The position numbers and the translations under genes were made by a program. Under the pieces are notes generated by a model. That model saw only the letters and a program-made list of their open reading frames with translations. It searched no databases and was not told the DNA's origin. DNA of 64,000 nt from Leptospira sp. WS92.C1 (lineage in GTDB: Bacteria > Spirochaetota > Leptospiria > Leptospirales > Leptospiraceae), in contig NZ_CP162130.1 in NCBI RefSeq assembly GCF_040833975.1, positions 3,460,001 to 3,524,000 on the forward strand, read 5' to 3'. The first letter of the stretch is position 1; every line of letters begins with the position of its first letter. Positions 35,903 to 49,891 of the stretch are shown piece by piece.

Positions 35903-36643
35903 TTATTTCTTTAACGGATCCTCAAACGTAATCTTTGCAACCTCTGATTTCAAAAGATTCTTTTTTTCATGAATCGTTTTAGGGACCTTCATGTCGATCT
36001 TGTGCAAACTTGACTTTTGAATCGCGATCTTTTTTCCTTCCAGACTCTCCAGGATCACTTCCTTATCGTCCTGCCCGATCTGCTTTCCGTCGATCGTAGA
36101 ACCGTCTTTCAAAAAAGCACGATCCGTAAATCCGCCCGCAGGATCCGAAATGATGGCTTCGATTTGAATGGAAGATTCGTCAAAACCGAGAATTTTTACC
36201 TGGTGAATGGATTCCCCCGTTTTGAGATGAAGGACGATTTTTCCGGAAGCCGCCATTTGATAGAGGGTCTGATCTACAAATTCCTTTTCAGGATTCCAAG
36301 TATTGGCGTATAAATTCTCCTCGCAAAATTCGATCGTTCGAGTTCTGCGAACCAAGGTGATCGCCCATCCTCCGATTGCAGTTACCACATAATCCTTCCA
36401 ATTGGTAACTTCCGTGATGCGTACTGTCTGACCGGGTACAGGTTGGGGCTCCGCATTGCGAAACACAGGGATCAATCCGAATAAAAAACCATATAAAGGT
36501 TCGATTGCGGCGACCTTGCAAGCGATATCCGCGCTCGCAAGAATCGTTCTATGATTCCTATCCAAACTCAATCGTTGATCGATTTTACAATTGGAAAGGA
36601 TCAAAAGGATATAAAAGAAGGTAAAAACAAATCTAAATTTCAT
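35903..36643 (-). CDS. Putative lipoprotein of unknown function
   Basis: 246 residues. The signal peptide ends in ILSNC. The mature part has a membrane-like stretch (LYGFLFGLIPVF) near residue 50, then a beta-rich region with VLHLKTGESIHQVKILGFDESSIQI and VILESLEGKKIAIQKSSLHKI that resembles two small barrel (SH3-like) repeats. No family recognised. Convergent with ispF. Confidence 0.7.
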   Translation of the reverse strand: MKFRFVFTFFYILLILSNCKIDQRLSLDRNHRTILASADIACKVAAIEPLYGFLFGLIPVFRNAEPQPVPGQTVRITEVTNWKDYVVTAIGGWAITLVRRTRTIEFCEENLYANTWNPEKEFVDQTLYQMAASGKIVLHLKTGESIHQVKILGFDESSIQIEAIISDPAGGFTDRAFLKDGSTIDGKQIGQDDKEVILESLEGKKIAIQKSSLHKIDMKVPKTIHEKKNLLKSEVAKITFEDPLKK

Positions 36644-36745
36644 AATTTCCTTTTTTGCATAGATGAAATTGTTGTCCCAGTATTTTCAAAAATTTTCGAT
36701 ATACATTCGAACAAACTCAATCAAAAGAATATGCATTTTTAATGA

Positions 36746-37834
36746 TTAACTCATGTTTCTTCGAATACAGCGAATTGCTTTTGGCGAACCCGTTCCGATC
36801 AAATTTTTGAGGGATGTGTTTGCAGCGCCGGGAGCAATCATCGACACCTTCGCAGCAGTAGTTTCAGTGCAGGCTCTTTGCGTCCAGTAATCGCCAGGAA
36901 CGGTTTCCGGAAATAAAGATGTGTCGATTAGAAGTCCGGAAGCGGCCGGGCAAGCATTGCCGCTCGCAGTACAGGGGTCCACGGGCGTAAAGCCCGCGCA
37001 TCCCTGAAATAAAGCGCCCCCCGCACCTCCGACATAATGTCCTTCGGTGGGAAGAGTGATCGGTGCGTAAAAACCAGGTAAGGCTTTCATCGCCGGAATG
37101 TCATTCTCCATACTTTGACAAGCGGAGATTAAGGGTCCGGAAGTTAAGGAAAATTCGTCGTCACAACTTGTATCCGCAGTATTACAAAAAGGTAAAGTTG
37201 TGGTAATCGCTCCGTAATCGTCGAACGAGTTTCCCTTTCCCTGACAATCGTTAAAACCAGGTCGATAGAGTTGTCCATAGGAACATTTGGTCCAGTATAC
37301 CAAAGAACCAGAATAAATCAACACGACGGTTCCGTTGACGTTATCACCGGGAGAAGCCAAGGGAACGCTCACGGTATAATTTTTGACGGCGCCTTGTCCG
37401 TTTGTATAAACATAAGTAACCGGAGACAAAAAATCATTGGCGGTCACTCCGGAAACTTGTAAGACTCCGCCCACCTCCAATTTTGAATTTTCAGGAATCA
37501 CAAAAGTAGCCTTCAATCCGCTTCTGATAATTATATCGGGAACCGTAGCGGTGATGGATGCGGTCGCCTCCGAAATTCCTCCGGGACAAACCCCGTTCGC
37601 ACACTCTCCGCTCTGGAGAAAACTAGAAAGATCAAAACTAAAAGTCTGAATGCCATCCGCGCCTGACTGTATGACCGCAGCCAAGGCAACCAATTGCTGC
37701 TCGGTACAGTCCTTACAATCTTCCTTAGAGGGAAGAGCTTCGGAAGTAACCGCCTGAGAAAGAGGATTCAAAAAACAATTTGCCAAAAGGCTCAAAAAAA
37801 TGATAAGGATGAGGATTTTAAATTTTTTTTTCAT
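36746..37834 (-). CDS. Putative lipoprotein with DUF1566-like C-terminus
   Basis: 362 residues from the ATG at 37834 (MKKKFKILILIIF); a 28-residue extension upstream is unlikely. The lipobox is LLANC. A beta-rich middle (PDIIIRSGLKATFVIPENSKLEVGG) is followed by a Cys-rich region and an end, YWTQRACTETTAAKVSM to RCIRR, that resembles the Lcl/DUF1566 fold of surface proteins. Probably exposed on the cell surface. The domain call is inference. Confidence 0.7.
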   Translation of the reverse strand: MKKKFKILILIIFLSLLANCFLNPLSQAVTSEALPSKEDCKDCTEQQLVALAAVIQSGADGIQTFSFDLSSFLQSGECANGVCPGGISEATASITATVPDIIIRSGLKATFVIPENSKLEVGGVLQVSGVTANDFLSPVTYVYTNGQGAVKNYTVSVPLASPGDNVNGTVVLIYSGSLVYWTKCSYGQLYRPGFNDCQGKGNSFDDYGAITTTLPFCNTADTSCDDEFSLTSGPLISACQSMENDIPAMKALPGFYAPITLPTEGHYVGGAGGALFQGCAGFTPVDPCTASGNACPAASGLLIDTSLFPETVPGDYWTQRACTETTAAKVSMIAPGAANTSLKNLIGTGSPKAIRCIRRNMS

Positions 37835-38205
37835 AGTATCGTAAGTTCCCAAATTGATCGGATTCCATCGAAACAAACCTAACCTGCCAAGGAAAACATC
37901 GCATTCCCGCTTACGCATGTTCGACCCTTAGGGAGTGAGATGCTGAGTTTCCTTTGGGACAGGTTTTTATCATTTTTCCTTAAATGAAGTCTACACCACT
38001 TGGAAATAACTTTCATCTAAAATTCGTTATAAAAAATCTAAAGTTCAAAAAAAGAATCGAATTCGCATTAACATGCGGATCAAATCCCTTTCCATTTTTC
38101 GAATACGATGAAATTTTTGATCGTTTGTTTACGTCGCCTTTCAAAGATTCTTTTTTCTTTTAAAAGGTGTTCCACATTCCTCCGCGCTTTTGATCGCAAA
38201 GACGT
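37835..38205. other. Intergenic, 371 bases, no gene seen
   Basis: An AT-rich gap between the leftward lipoprotein gene and the 3' end of the rimI-like gene. No hairpin, RNA or repeat was recognised. Confidence 0.4.
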
Positions 38206-38751
38206 CTAACTTGGAATGTCGAAACTAAAATTTTCCAGAACATCCATAGGAGGTTTTTTATAGATCAAGGCGTCGGAGCCGTCTTCGTAATAGTGCTTTC
38301 TTACGTGAATTTTCTGAAACCCACAGGCTTCATACAATCCGATCGCAGACTCATTGTGGGAACTGACTTCCAAAAAAAATGTTTTATCCCTCTCTCGATT
38401 GAGAAGAAATTCCAAAAGTCGTTTTGCCTTACTCTGTCTTTGATGAATCGGATGAATTGCGATCCGATAAATTTCGATTTCATCTCCGGCAAGTTTATAA
38501 AGAACATAACCCAGATCCTTGATTCCGACGCCTAAAAATTCCCCTAGGTGGGAAATCAGCATCTCACGACTCCAGGCGCGGCTTCCAAAACAAAGGTCCT
38601 CTATAAAAAGAACCCATTCCAGATCGGTTTTATTCAGAATTTTAATATCCAAGGTTGAAAACCATTTTTGTTTTTCAGTCAAATTCTGGTTGCAGAAGTC
38701 CAATATACAATCAAGATTCGACACCTGAATTTCAGGAGACTTTCTTATCAA
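38206..38751 (-). CDS. rimI: Ribosomal-protein-alanine acetyltransferase-like GNAT
   Basis: Up to 181 residues. The C-terminal block [40 protein letters not shown] is typical of RimI, which acetylates the N-terminus of ribosomal protein S18. The acetyl-CoA loop is [15 protein letters not shown], a weak version of Q/R-x-x-G-x-G. The start is uncertain: a TTG at 38751, or a later GTG or TTG that would give about 150 residues. Divergent from the DoxX gene. Confidence 0.78.
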   Translation of the reverse strand: MIRKSPEIQVSNLDCILDFCNQNLTEKQKWFSTLDIKILNKTDLEWVLFIEDLCFGSRAWSREMLISHLGEFLGVGIKDLGYVLYKLAGDEIEIYRIAIHPIHQRQSKAKRLLEFLLNRERDKTFFLEVSSHNESAIGLYEACGFQKIHVRKHYYEDGSDALIYKKPPMDVLENFSFDIPS

Positions 38752-38791
38752 AAGAATTCTATCCTGTAATTCGGAAAATCAAGGAGTTCGT

Positions 38792-39139
38792 ATGAAAAAA
38801 ATCGGTAAAATCGTTTATGCTGTGCCATTTGCGATTTTTGGGTTGTTCCACTTTATTTCCGGTCCTGCTATGTCCGGCTTAGTCCCTTCGTATATTCCAT
38901 TTCCAGTAATTTGGGTTTATCTGACCGGATTAGCTCTGATCGCAGCCTCCGTATCCATCATCACCGGAATCAAAACACATTTAGCGACCATTCTTCTCGC
39001 GGTTCTACTTGGAATTTTCGTGGTATTGATTCATCTTCCCGGTGCAGTCGGCGGAAATCAAATGTCCACAATCTCTCTTCTCAAAGACGTTGCTCTGTTA
39101 GGCGCCGCTCTTTTGATCGCAGGTTCTACCAAAGACTGA
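38792..39139 (+). CDS. DoxX-like membrane protein
   Basis: 115 residues with four membrane segments. The N-terminal FAIFGLFHFISGPAM and the end LLKDVALLGAALLIAGS are the DoxX-family pattern. Members are tied to thiosulphate or redox stress and surface-protein export; the role here is not known. A good terminator follows, so it is a one-gene unit. Confidence 0.85.
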   Translation: MKKIGKIVYAVPFAIFGLFHFISGPAMSGLVPSYIPFPVIWVYLTGLALIAASVSIITGIKTHLATILLAVLLGIFVVLIHLPGAVGGNQMSTISLLKDVALLGAALLIAGSTKD

Positions 39140-39146
39140 TTTTTCT

Positions 39147-39182
39147 CAAAAAAAGCGGAGATTTGGCTCCGCTTTTTTTCCT
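39147..39182 (+). terminator. Intrinsic terminator of the DoxX gene
   Basis: AAAAAAAGCGGAG pairs with CTCCGCTTTTTTT around a 6-base loop, with a long T-run. Confidence 0.92.
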
Positions 39183-39298
39183 TTTTTTTGGGGAATCTTC
39201 CCTTCCTTTCAATTCAAGAACCGTATGATTTAGAGGAGATGAGATTCTTTCCTTAGGCCGATATTCCTAAGGAGACTCACGCTTTTCGAGGAAGTTTC

Positions 39299-40183
39299 AT
39301 GAATCAAAACATTCTACGGGTTCTAATCGTTTTTACTGTATTCTTCTTGGTCTCTTGTGAAAGATCCAAAAACTTCGGTTTTCAAAACCGCGGAGAACGA
39401 CCGCCTACGGTCGAGGATTTGGAGTCCTGGAAGGAAAGACTCGCCATGGACGAAGCGGAAATCATCGAACTGGAAAAAAAAATTGCGGCGATGGCTCAGA
39501 AAACAAGATCCGCCGGCGCTCTCAGTTGGAAAATCGCCCAGGGTTATATGAAAATCGGCGACTATGATATGGGAGTGAAATTTTACAACCGCGCTCTTAA
39601 AGAAAACAATGAAGGTAAAAAAGTGGAGATTGTCGGAGCCGAACTTCATTTTTTCGAACCGGCGATCCCCTACTTCGAAAAGGCTCTTCTTTTAAAACCG
39701 ATCGATCAACAACTGTTGTTTGAAGCCGCTCTTGCGTATGCAAACGCTTCCAGAGATAGGGGCTGGGAAACGGTACGCAGACAGACTGCGATCGATCTGT
39801 TCACCCATCTTGCGATTCAGGATCCGAGAGATTCTCGGTTTCCGTTTCAATTGGCTTTGATCTATTTTGATTCTTCCATGCCCGATTCTTCCTGGGAAGG
39901 AGTAAGCGCGGGGTTTCACGATCAAGACAAAGCGTTGCGCATTCTGGATGATATTATCAAAAAGGAATTTAGAAACGTTCCCGCGCGTTTTGCAAAAGCG
40001 AACTTTTTGTTCCGCCTCGGAAAAACCGAAGACTCTAAAGAAGAATATCTAAAGATCAAAAAAACGATCGAAGAACTCAACGAAGCGGGTCTAGTGCGCG
40101 AAGGTCTTGAAAAAAACGATTCATATCAGAACGTTCTTCAAAATCTGAAAAAGATCGAAGAAGGTTCTCATAAAGAAGAATGA
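39299..40183 (+). CDS. TPR lipoprotein
   Basis: 294 residues. The signal peptide ends in FLVSC. A coiled-coil-like stretch (residues 40-70) precedes TPR-like helices: AGALSWKIAQGYMKIGDYDMGVKFYNRAL, AIPYFEKALLLKPIDQQLLFEAALAYANA and PARFAKANFLFRLGKTEDSKEEYL. A periplasmic or outer-membrane scaffold. Its stop overlaps the dprA ATG by four bases. Confidence 0.88.
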   Translation: MNQNILRVLIVFTVFFLVSCERSKNFGFQNRGERPPTVEDLESWKERLAMDEAEIIELEKKIAAMAQKTRSAGALSWKIAQGYMKIGDYDMGVKFYNRALKENNEGKKVEIVGAELHFFEPAIPYFEKALLLKPIDQQLLFEAALAYANASRDRGWETVRRQTAIDLFTHLAIQDPRDSRFPFQLALIYFDSSMPDSSWEGVSAGFHDQDKALRILDDIIKKEFRNVPARFAKANFLFRLGKTEDSKEEYLKIKKTIEELNEAGLVREGLEKNDSYQNVLQNLKKIEEGSHKEE

Positions 40184-41119
40184 GTCCTCTCGTTCTTTCC
40201 GATTCCAAGATCTTTCAGTTTTGTATTCGAACACGAAGTTTCAAAAAATGGAATACTTTGGAAGAATTGAAAGCGGTTTTAAAGGATTCTCTTCCGAAAT
40301 CCATTTTGGAAAACGCGGCACGTGTTTCCGAAAAAATTTCCAAGGAACTGGAAGAATCCGGATTCTCATACTTATCTTTTTATGAACCGGAATATCCTAC
40401 TCTTTTAAAAGAAATCTACGATCCTCCGTTGCTCTTGTTTTACAAAGGGGACAAAAACATTCTCAAAGAATCGTATGCCGCGGTCGTGGGCACGAGAGAT
40501 CCTTCTCCGGTTTCTTTGTTCGCCTCGAGCGTATTCCCTTCTTATCTCAAATCGTTAGGATTTCAAGGAATCGTTTCCGGTCTTGCCAAGGGAATCGACG
40601 CGGGAAGTATGAACTCCGCTTTGGATCAAGGACTCAAAGTCATCGGTGTGATGGGCACCGGACCGGGAATCGAATATCCTTTTGAAAACAAAAAACTCTA
40701 TCAAAAAATGAAAGAATCAAAAAACGCTCTCATCCTTACGGAATATCCTCCCGGTCATAAGATTCTCAAATATTCTTTTCCAAAACGAAATCGAATCATT
40801 ACTGGAATCTGCAATTCCGTTTTTATTTTGGAAGCTCCGATAAAATCGGGGGCCATCTCTTCTGCCTACAACGCGCTCGATCAGAACCGACAGATTTATA
40901 TCTTTTCTCACTCAGGCCAAACGAGAAATCAAGGCGGAGAGATACTCATCCAAGAGGGGGCCGAATCGTTGAGTTTAGAAACGATCTCTTTGGGAACGGA
41001 AGAAGTCATCCACATGAGAGACCTTTTGCCCGATTCCCAATCGGAAATTCCTGGAATGCTTGCAGAACTGTCCCGGAAAAGCTTTTCTGGCGAGTGGAAA
41101 CCGATCGGTTCCGGCTATT

Positions 41120-42631
<1,512 letters not shown>

Positions 42632-42634
42632 TTT

Positions 42635-43405
42635 TTAAACCGAAGTAAACGATCTCATTGAAACGGATCGATTTTGAAAGCTGTGATGGATAAACCTCAC
42701 CCTTTCCGTCGGTTTCATCGCCCCCAATACATAAAAGATCGGCTCCAGGTGTTCCGTGGTCGGCGCGGCCAATTTTGCAATCTCCCCTTTTTTCTGAAAT
42801 TCCAGAATTCCAATATCATTTCGAGATTCTAAGGTCTGACGCACAAATTCGTCAAACTCGATCGCCCAGTCCGAAGGTGTAGCATTCATATTATGAAAAT
42901 CCGCTTTTCCTAAATTGTGTACGATGTTTCCGCTTCCGATCATCAAGGTCCCTTCTTCTCGAAGGGGTTGTAGTTGTTTGCCGATCTCGTATTGTTGTTC
43001 AGGACCGAGGTTTGCGTCTATGCTCAACTGAATCACCGGAATGTTTGCCCTCTGAAAAAGAAAGTAAAGAACACCCCAACTTCCGTGATCGATTCCCCAT
43101 TCCGAAGTCGTTTGCACCGGAACGGACTTTACCAATTCTTGCACTCTCTTTGCAAGTTCTGGATCTCCCGTCGGACGATATTTCACCTCGTAAAGCGCTT
43201 CCGGAAATCCGTAAAAATCATAAATCTGTTCGGGAGGATTTGCGATGCTCGCATAAGTGCCTTTTGTTTTCCAGTGCGCGGAAATCACGAGAATATTTTT
43301 CACATCCGAAAGCCCTCTTCCAAATTCCTCCAAATTTCGGGTGAAGTCCGAGGGGATGACAAGATTCATGGGTGATCCGTGACCGAGGAATAAAACTGGA
43401 TTCAT
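42635..43405 (-). CDS. DODA-type extradiol ring-cleaving dioxygenase
   Basis: 256 residues. PVLFLGHGSPMNLV (metal His near residue 9), VISAHWKTKG, WGIDHGSWGVL and the C-terminal HLEPIFYVLGA are typical of the LigB/DODA family. The metal is zinc or iron. Members open aromatic rings such as DOPA; a bacterial example is YgiD. The 3' end nearly touches that of the carboxylase homologue. Confidence 0.9.
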   Translation of the reverse strand: MNPVLFLGHGSPMNLVIPSDFTRNLEEFGRGLSDVKNILVISAHWKTKGTYASIANPPEQIYDFYGFPEALYEVKYRPTGDPELAKRVQELVKSVPVQTTSEWGIDHGSWGVLYFLFQRANIPVIQLSIDANLGPEQQYEIGKQLQPLREEGTLMIGSGNIVHNLGKADFHNMNATPSDWAIEFDEFVRQTLESRNDIGILEFQKKGEIAKLAAPTTEHLEPIFYVLGAMKPTERVRFIHHSFQNRSVSMRSFTSV

Positions 43406-43430
43406 ATTGTTAGTTAGACATCACTCATTT

Positions 43431-43468
43431 TAAAAAGATACGCTCTTTTAAAACTAGGCGTATCTTTG
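43431..43468 (-). terminator. Intrinsic terminator of the adenosine deaminase gene
   Basis: AAAGATACGC (43434-43443) pairs with GCGTATCTTT (43458-43467). On the leftward strand the stem runs into TTTTTAAAA. It lies 4-40 bases past the add stop. Confidence 0.8.
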
Positions 43469-43470
43469 TT

Positions 43471-44799
<1,329 letters not shown>

Positions 44800-45106
44800 G
44801 TAGGCAGAATCTATTTCCTACGAAAAGATTTCAATTCTGATTCGCAGAAGGGAGTTCCTACGTGATTTCTATAGGCAAAATTCTCAACAATCCGGGAGAA
44901 TCTTTGAAAAAATTTTCCGAATCGAGTGTAAGTCCGTGATCCAGCGATAAGAGGGAGTTCCCACAGTTTCTCCCGAGGAGTCCCGCCAGCCCCATCCCGG
45001 GAAAATTTGAGGAGTTCCCGCATTTTTCCCGATCACAGACCGATTTCCGACTCAGGAAAAATTGAAATCTGCCGAAGTTTAAGAAAGCACCCGGGGGTTA
45101 TGTCCG
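44800..45106. repeat. Intergenic cluster of GGAGTTCC words
   Basis: Exact copies GGAGTTCCTAC at 44851, GGAGTTCCCAC at 44954 and GGAGTTCCCGC at 45011, plus GGAGTCCCGCC near 44978, all in one orientation. No gene seen; an open frame on the minus strand is made of these repeats. It should also hold the promoters of add and the aminotransferase. Confidence 0.75.
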
Positions 45107-46306
<1,200 letters not shown>

Positions 46307-46381
46307 AGCCAGGTTCAAAATAAAACTTCGGGAGATTTTCGTTTTTTAAAAAAGAAAACTTCGGATTTCGATTATTGACTT

Positions 46382-47245
46382 TCAATCTAAATAACGATTG
46401 ATCTCCAAGGAAAGTTCTTCCGGTTTTTCCATGTGAATCGCATGTTTCGCACCGGGGATCAAAACGAGTTTGCTCTTTTTCAGATAAGAATGAAGTTTTT
46501 TCGTCATAGCAACATCCGTGATCGGGTCCTCCTTTCCCGAAACGATCAAAGCGGGAATTCGGATCGCACTTAATTTTTTTCCTAAAAAGATCTCCTCTTC
46601 TCTTTGCAAAGTATTGATCGTTAGAAATTGATTGGGGAGCTTGTTCCAAGATGCAATCAAAGCCTTTTTCGCGATACTTCCGGGAAGTTCCGGTGTTTCA
46701 TAATAAAGAGCTTGGATGAGTTTTAACAGATCCTCTTCGGTTTTTGGAAACAAAAGTTCTTTCATCTCGTCTCGTTTGGGATGCGGAATTCCTCCGGGGG
46801 CAATCAAAACGAGTTTGGAAATTCTTTTCTCGCGATCCCTGAGAGCGATATGCATCGCGATCAGCGCCCCCATAGAATGTCCACCTAACACAACATTCTT
46901 CAAATCTAATTTTCGAATCGCTTCATAGATCAAATTTCCGAACACGTCCACTTGATATAGATACTTGATATTCGGAAGCTTGCTTTTTCCAAAACCGGGA
47001 ATATCCGGAATCAGAATTCTGTAATCCTGACGAATTTTAGGAGCCAATCTGCGAAGACCGGTTGCAGAATCCAATAACCCATGAATCAAAAAAATTGTTT
47101 TTTCTTTCTCCGGATTTTTATCCAGAAAATAAACCGAGTTTCCTCCGGTTTCAACGGTAAGATCCTGAAACCCAAGGACCTTTTTCATATACCGATTTTT
47201 TTTCCAATTGTAATACGTAAGGAATAAACTATACAAAGATTTCAT
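46382..47245 (-). CDS. Alpha/beta hydrolase
   Basis: 287 residues. The oxyanion region is IFLIHGLLDSATGLRRL, the nucleophile elbow GGHSMGALIAMHIAL, the acid SGKEDPITD, and the final His PGAKHAIHMEKPEEL. A lipase or esterase type of unknown substrate. A Lys-rich hydrophobic N-terminus (residues 1-22) may tether it to the membrane. Convergent with the aminotransferase gene. Confidence 0.9.
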   Translation of the reverse strand: MKSLYSLFLTYYNWKKNRYMKKVLGFQDLTVETGGNSVYFLDKNPEKEKTIFLIHGLLDSATGLRRLAPKIRQDYRILIPDIPGFGKSKLPNIKYLYQVDVFGNLIYEAIRKLDLKNVVLGGHSMGALIAMHIALRDREKRISKLVLIAPGGIPHPKRDEMKELLFPKTEEDLLKLIQALYYETPELPGSIAKKALIASWNKLPNQFLTINTLQREEEIFLGKKLSAIRIPALIVSGKEDPITDVAMTKKLHSYLKKSKLVLIPGAKHAIHMEKPEELSLEINRYLD

Positions 47246-47285
47246 AACAGGAGATTCTCTAATTTTATTTTTGTATTCTGATTCG

Positions 47286-47486
47286 ATGAAACACTCACTC
47301 GAAAATATCTACAACGGTTCGAATCCGTTTTAAGACAATTAGTACAAAAATTCCATCGCATACTCGGATGTAAATCCTTCCGCTAAACGAATTCAGGAAT
47401 TAGTTCTTGCAAAGAATTGGAATCAGCCGAAATTCAATACAGGTAGAAAAGTTCTCGAATTTTATGAACTTGAATCCTCAGACTAA
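47286..47486 (+). pseudogene. Remnant of a 66-residue protein with two in-frame stops
   Basis: One frame of 67 codons runs from an ATG at 47286 to a TAA at 47484-47486. It is broken by TAA (47331) and TAG (47340). Both parts read like protein: MKHSLENIYNGSNPF before and YSDVNPSAKRIQELVLAKNW, NQPKFNTGRKVLEFYELE after. No family is recognised. It lies just upstream of the sensor kinase gene. Confidence 0.45.
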
Positions 47487-47518
47487 GATCGTGCAATATT
47501 CAACCTTCCGGAATCAGA

Positions 47519-49840
47519 ATGTCTGACTCTTTAATTTTAGCGCTTCGCTCCTTTTTTTATCCCGTTAAAGAAGGAATTCTCGCCTTGGATACTAAAACCG
47601 AAATCATTCTTTATACCAATCCGGCGCTCGAAACTCTTTTGGGTTATTCTTCGGAAGAATTATCCGGTAAGCCGTTAGATTTCATTCTTCCAAGTCCCAC
47701 ACATCCCAGAGAAGCGTTTACTTACAAAAGAAACGCCCCCCTCAAAGTCTATTGGCAGCTTAAAGATAAATCGGGCGAAAACAAACTCGTCAACTTTACC
47801 GTAAATACTTCGAGCTTTGACGGACAAGACGTGTTTTTATTTTACTTTACCGATCGTTCCGAGATCCAGCAGACGGAACTACGTCTTTACTATATGCAAA
47901 GTGTCTTAAGAACCCTCAGGCTCTTAAGACAAAATCTAAGATATCTGACTTCGGAAAGTTCGGTTTTTCAAAAACTTTGCGATACTCTCAAGGAAAATCC
48001 CCACTACTTTTTAGTTTGGGCTTTTTTTTTCAAAAACGGCGAGTTTCAAATCGTTGGACAAAAAAATCTGAGTATGGGGTTAAAACAAAAAATTCATTCC
48101 TTTATTTCCACCAATGCACCTCTTCCGATGAGAAATTTAATCGATACACAAGACAACTTTATCATTCACGAATTCGGAAGTGGAAAATATCCGGAATGGG
48201 AATCCATTTTTGCCGATCACAAATTCCGTCGAAGTCTATCGATCGGAATCCGGGAAAAGGAAAGACTTTTAGGGGGAATCGAAATTCTATCCTTGGAAGA
48301 AATGGCTTTCGATTCGGGCGAAAATTTTCTCTATGAAGAGATCATCTCCGATGTTCACAGCTCTCTTCAAAACGCAAAAACCGAAAAAACTCGGATCGAA
48401 AATTCCAAAAAACTGCAGTTTCAGGGAGCGTTGCTCAATTCCATCGAGGTTCCTCTTATATCCACGGACGATGAAGGATATATCACTTACGGGAACAGAA
48501 GTTTGGAAAGAATATTAGGAGTTTATAAAGAAGATTTCATAGATCTTCCGATTTCTGAATTTCTAAATCTTACCCCGGAAATCATGAACCGGCTTTCAAA
48601 GGAAGAGTTTAGAACTGAGATCAAAATGAAAATTTTCCCGGACGTGGAGGCTCCGATGCTGCTCGCGTCTTCGAGAATCCGGGACGAATATGGAAACTCG
48701 ATAGGAACCATCCTTCTTTTATTGGATATCACCGAACAAAAGAAAAACGAAGAACTCATTCGTTCGTCGGAAATCAAACTTAGAAACTTATTTTCCGCCA
48801 TGAACAACGGAATCGTGATTCTAACCCCGGACGGAATCATCCTTGAAGTCGCCCCGATTTTAAAATTCTTATTATTTCAGATTTTAGACGTAAACCCCGG
48901 AAATAATTTCTTCTCCCTTTTTACAACAAACGTATCCGAGGAGATTAAAAACGGAATCGAGAACTGTCTTTCCTCTCAAAGAGCGGTATTTTTAGACGTT
49001 CCAATTCAGTTTATCGAAGGTGAAGAAAATTTTTTCTCCGTCAAAATTCTGCCTCTCAAAAAATATAGAGAGGATGGAGAAGCGGTGATGTTAATTTTTT
49101 CGGATATCACGCAAACCAAACTTTTGGACAAACAACTCTACGAAACCGCTCGTTTCGCATCCATCGGAGAATTGGCTGCCGGAATCGCTCACGAAGTAAA
49201 TAATCCTCTTCAAGCAAGTTTACTCTATCTCGAAGACCTGATTGAAACGGAAGAACCGGATTCCTTGGAAAGATTAAAAATCTATAAAAGAATCGAAGCG
49301 GCGAGCATACGGATTCGTGACTTGATCAAATCGCTGTTAGACTTAGGAAGAACCGTCGCGAGGGAAAAAGAATTGGTTTCTCCCTATTACATTCTTCTCA
49401 GAGCCTGCGAATTGATCGAAGTGTCTTGTAAGAAAAACGGAATCGAATTAAAAAGAATCGCGAGCGCGGACCTACCAAAAATTAGAGTCACTTGGCAGGA
49501 AATCGAACAAGTATTGATCAATTGTTTGGTCAACGCGATCAATGCGATTTCCGAAATGGAAACAAAACCTTCTTCGCCCAAAATCACAATTACCGCTCGA
49601 AAAGAATTCCATCTCAGTCGAAACTCGATTCTTTTTATCGTTTCCGATAACGGCCCTGGAATGACAAAGGAAGTTCTTGATAAAGCGTTTCTTCCGTTGT
49701 TTACTACAAGAAGGGGCAAACAAGGGACCGGGTTGGGGCTCGCAATCTCTCAACGAATCATCTCCGAACATAACGGAACGATTTCGTTGGATTCTTCTCC
49801 CGAAAATGGGACTAGGGTTTTGATTCGCCTTCCCGTATAG
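47519..49840 (+). CDS. PAS-domain sensor histidine kinase
   Basis: 773 residues, no membrane segments, so cytoplasmic. There are three PAS domains (about residues 10-110, 300-405 and 415-530), with a GAF-like region at 140-270. The H box is IAHEVNNPLQ (His near 555). The ATPase domain ends in DNGPGMTKEVLDKAFLPLF and RGKQGTGLGLA. It should autophosphorylate and pass phosphate to a response regulator; the next gene encodes a REC-containing kinase 51 bases away. Confidence 0.92.
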   Translation: MSDSLILALRSFFYPVKEGILALDTKTEIILYTNPALETLLGYSSEELSGKPLDFILPSPTHPREAFTYKRNAPLKVYWQLKDKSGENKLVNFTVNTSSFDGQDVFLFYFTDRSEIQQTELRLYYMQSVLRTLRLLRQNLRYLTSESSVFQKLCDTLKENPHYFLVWAFFFKNGEFQIVGQKNLSMGLKQKIHSFISTNAPLPMRNLIDTQDNFIIHEFGSGKYPEWESIFADHKFRRSLSIGIREKERLLGGIEILSLEEMAFDSGENFLYEEIISDVHSSLQNAKTEKTRIENSKKLQFQGALLNSIEVPLISTDDEGYITYGNRSLERILGVYKEDFIDLPISEFLNLTPEIMNRLSKEEFRTEIKMKIFPDVEAPMLLASSRIRDEYGNSIGTILLLLDITEQKKNEELIRSSEIKLRNLFSAMNNGIVILTPDGIILEVAPILKFLLFQILDVNPGNNFFSLFTTNVSEEIKNGIENCLSSQRAVFLDVPIQFIEGEENFFSVKILPLKKYREDGEAVMLIFSDITQTKLLDKQLYETARFASIGELAAGIAHEVNNPLQASLLYLEDLIETEEPDSLERLKIYKRIEAASIRIRDLIKSLLDLGRTVAREKELVSPYYILLRACELIEVSCKKNGIELKRIASADLPKIRVTWQEIEQVLINCLVNAINAISEMETKPSSPKITITARKEFHLSRNSILFIVSDNGPGMTKEVLDKAFLPLFTTRRGKQGTGLGLAISQRIISEHNGTISLDSSPENGTRVLIRLPV

Positions 49841-49891
49841 GATGGTATTTCTGGTAAATTAGGGTTTTTTCTCCGAGGAAATCAAAGTCCG

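Noticed and set aside
44811..45023. A 70-codon minus-strand frame
   Set aside because: It is made of GGAGTTCC words and has no ribosome site.
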